Assembly: GCA_964601325.1 (NCBI GenBank)
Contig: CAZRNA010000076.1
Span: 1-7,804 of the forward strand
Length of the DNA: 7,804 nt
Reading direction: 5' to 3'
Source: CAVPLU01 sp964601325
GTDB taxonomy: Archaea; Thermoproteota; Bathyarchaeia; 40CM-2-53-6
In this document: positions 6,457 through 7,804 of the stretch, piece by piece
How the letters are laid out: each line of letters starts with the position of its first letter
How positions within the stretch are numbered: position 1 is the stretch's first letter
The notes under the pieces: generated by a model
Databases searched by the model: none
What the model was told of the DNA's origin: nothing
Seen by the model: the letters and a program-made list of their open reading frames with translations, nothing else
Translations under genes and position numbers: made by a program

Positions 6457-6939
6457 TTACTCCGAGAGCTCTGTGATCTTTATCGCCTGAACCGGGCATT
6501 GTATTTCACAAGCTCGGCAGAATATGCAGTCCTTCTCCCTTATCGGGTCTGATTTGTCTGTGCGATATTTCTCATGAAGCTCAGCGCTGAGAGGCCAAAG
6601 ATCGTTACCGGTACCCTTCACGCCTGGCTTAAGTTGCCATTGGAACACGTCGACGGGACAGACGTCCATGCAGACGCCATCGGCTATGCAGGTCTCCCAG
6701 TCTACCGCAACCTGAGTTCCATGGATCCCAAGTTTCGTGGGGTAGGGCTTTCCCTCTGCGTCGAGTCTTTGCCTTCCCTCAGCCCTCACCTTGTGCCCTT
6801 CATGCTCACCCGTGACCGGATACTCGGTGGGCTTATCCAGGAAATCGCCGTCAATGGGTTTCGGTTTGTAGTCTACCTCTCGAACCAACCAAGTAAACCC
6901 GTTAGTATCTGGGCACATTCGTACTATAACTATTCTCAC
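6457..6939 (-). CDS. Zinc-containing seven-iron ferredoxin
   Basis: A soluble 160-residue electron carrier. The first cluster motif is C84-x2-D87-x2-C90-x3-C94-P (CIADGVCMDVCP), where Asp replaces one Cys, as in the Sulfolobus 3Fe-4S site. The second is C138-x2-C141-x2-C144-x3-C148-P (CIFCRACEIQCP), a 4Fe-4S site. Zinc ligands match the Sulfolobus/Thermoplasma protein: H46 and H49 (GEHEGH), H73 (GIHGT) and D131 (KSDP). It is longer than the roughly 103-residue Sulfolobus ferredoxin because of about 40 extra N-terminal residues and small insertions (RAEGRQRLDAEGK and WPLSAELHEKYRT). The longest start is GTG at 6939; ATG at 6918 (residue 8) is an equally reasonable alternative, since neither has a Shine-Dalgarno. 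About 28 bases before the GTG the minus strand reads CGTATACA, a weak TATA-like match. In aerobic archaea such ferredoxins accept electrons from 2-oxoacid oxidoreductases. The CDF gene follows. Confidence 0.94.
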   Translation of the reverse strand: MRIVIVRMCPDTNGFTWLVREVDYKPKPIDGDFLDKPTEYPVTGEHEGHKVRAEGRQRLDAEGKPYPTKLGIHGTQVAVDWETCIADGVCMDVCPVDVFQWQLKPGVKGTGNDLWPLSAELHEKYRTDKSDPIREKDCIFCRACEIQCPVQAIKITELSE

Positions 6940-7104
6940 CGCAATTGGTTGAGGAACGCGTCGTGTATACGTGATCCCTTGGGGCGCACACGCAAAGAGG
7001 GATTCTTTTGGTTTTGGAAGGTTTCGTTTCGCGCTTCTTCCTCTTCTGATTGAGGCAAACCTATCCCTCTCTCGAAGTCGTCACTGTCTAGGAAGTTGCA
7101 CTGG
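6940..7104. other. Divergent intergenic region, ferredoxin / Met-rich protein
   Basis: This 165-base stretch separates the ferredoxin (minus) from the Met-rich protein (plus) and must hold promoters for both. Apart from the weak TATA-like GTATAC near 6965-6970 on the ferredoxin side and GGAAG (7091-7095), which would serve as a Shine-Dalgarno 9 bases before TTG 7105, I see no clear operator, repeat or RNA gene. The open frames across it look like chance, with no recognisable domain. Confidence 0.4.
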
Positions 7105-7804
7105 TTGGACAAACGTGCAATAGGACTTGTTCTCATTGCGGTGGGAGTCATCGGTCTTCTGGCCATTCCTCTGTACGTAGGCTGGGCTTGGAGCAATGCA
7201 CGGCCTTACGGTTTAGGATCACTACGGAATCCTGGAATGATGGGTCAATGGTCTGGACGGCCTCGAACCTTCGCGGCTGTGCCGATCACTCTTAACGAAG
7301 TAAAGGCGATTGCTCAGCAGTATCTCGTGTCTTTAGGGAACCCTAACTTAGCCGTCAAGGAGATAATGGAATTTCAGTACAACTTCTATGTCATCTTCTA
7401 CGAGAAAGACTCCGGTCTCGGTGCTTTTGAGATGCTGATCTGGAAGCAAGCACCATCCTCAGAAATGATGAACGGCAACATGGGAATTGGCGGCGGCATG
7501 ATGAGCGGTGGAATAGTGACCGGCAAGATCGTGCCTGAACCCGGACCGAACATGATGTGGAACACCAAATACAGTATGATGCAGGGCATGATGGGGCCAC
7601 GTGGACAGGCAGACATCTCGGGTCAGATGCAAGTCAGCGAACAGGACGCTAAATCCATCGCCGAGACCTATCTATCACAGAACTTCCCTGGATCACATGT
7701 CGAGGGCATCACTCACTTCTACGGTTACTACACAATCGATTTCCAGAAAGACGGCAAGATAGTCGGGATGCTCAGCGTGAACGGATACAGCGGACAAATC
7801 TGGT
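7105..7804 (+). CDS. Membrane-anchored Met-rich protein with two PepSY-like units (3' end cut)
   Basis: At least 233 residues; the gene runs off the window. Residues about 5-27 form one hydrophobic segment after a short basic N-terminus (DKR), a signal anchor that would place the rest outside the cytoplasm. Two PepSY-like units follow: residues 60-115 (TLNEVKAIAQQYL ... FYVIFYEKDSG) and 177-233 (SEQDAKSIAETYL ... YTIDFQKDGKIVG). Between them is a glycine- and methionine-rich linker with 12 Met in residues 121-175, many as MM pairs (MMNGNM, GGGMMSGG, NMMWNTKYSMMQGMM). Such Met clusters resemble copper/silver-binding segments. I chose TTG at 7105 because GGAAG lies 9 bases upstream and it gives a typical signal anchor; TTG at 7096 is an alternative, and there is no ATG. 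The frame is open back to 7054. PepSY-type proteins vary widely in function, so metal binding is an inference. The C-terminus is not visible. Confidence 0.82.
   Translation, partial: MDKRAIGLVLIAVGVIGLLAIPLYVGWAWSNARPYGLGSLRNPGMMGQWSGRPRTFAAVPITLNEVKAIAQQYLVSLGNPNLAVKEIMEFQYNFYVIFYEKDSGLGAFEMLIWKQAPSSEMMNGNMGIGGGMMSGGIVTGKIVPEPGPNMMWNTKYSMMQGMMGPRGQADISGQMQVSEQDAKSIAETYLSQNFPGSHVEGITHFYGYYTIDFQKDGKIVGMLSVNGYSGQIW

Noticed and set aside
6574..7053. 159-residue plus-strand open frame across the ferredoxin and the intergenic region
   Set aside because: It is antisense to the ferredoxin over most of its length, and its residues show no domain-like pattern.
6936..7196. 86-residue minus-strand open frame upstream of the ferredoxin
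   Set aside because: It overlaps the signal-anchor coding part of the Met-rich protein and has low-complexity, non-domain-like sequence (SEEEEAR, NETFQNQK).
1..7804. CRISPR array or tandem DNA repeats
   Set aside because: No regularly spaced direct repeats were seen; the CPVEG and PepSY-like duplications are protein-level and highly diverged in DNA.

Overview
The window is most likely archaeal. The evidence is: (i) a seven-iron, zinc-type ferredoxin with the N-terminal His/Asp zinc site known from Sulfolobus and Thermoplasma; (ii) the 3' end of a class II tRNA whose short variable arm (GGC-GTAG-GCC) looks like archaeal tRNA-Leu; (iii) a flavodiiron protein and a DUF438/hemerythrin/PAS protein of the kind common in anaerobic or microaerophilic archaea; (iv) several GTG or TTG starts and mostly weak or absent Shine-Dalgarno sequences. 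The exact lineage cannot be fixed from sequence reading alone; a TACK-group or Thermoplasmatota-like archaeon is my inference.

Layout. Bases 1-57 are the 3' part of a tRNA-Leu gene, cut by the window edge. Bases about 88-1047 are a compact IS481-like insertion sequence with one transposase (minus strand) and imperfect terminal inverted repeats, lying between the tRNA and the 3' end of the next gene. Bases 1077-2222 (minus) encode a DUF438-hemerythrin-PAS protein. A 250-base divergent intergenic region with two overlapping, mutually exclusive inverted repeats follows. A plus-strand cluster then runs from 2473 to 5445: a 49-residue YHS-domain protein (very short and easily missed), an M24-family metallohydrolase-like protein that appears to lack one canonical metal-binding glutamate, a flavodiiron O2/NO reductase, and a 117-residue unrecognised protein built from two copies of a 46-residue CPVEG-containing unit. 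On the minus strand, 6939-5473, lie the zinc ferredoxin and a cation diffusion facilitator transporter. Diverging from them, a gene starting near 7105 runs off the right edge. It encodes a membrane-anchored protein with two PepSY-like units separated by a Met-rich linker.

How the genes may work together. Hemerythrin/PAS protein, YHS protein, flavodiiron protein, 3Fe-4S/4Fe-4S ferredoxin, CDF transporter and a Met-rich membrane protein all point to handling of O2/NO and transition metals. The flavodiiron protein would reduce O2 or NO with electrons from an unidentified donor. The DUF438 protein could sense or bind a diatomic ligand, while the YHS, CDF and Met-rich proteins suggest metal trafficking. 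This joint role is an inference from gene content and proximity. The most unusual items are the CPVEG tandem-repeat protein, the M24 protein with the altered ligand, and the Met-rich double PepSY-like protein.
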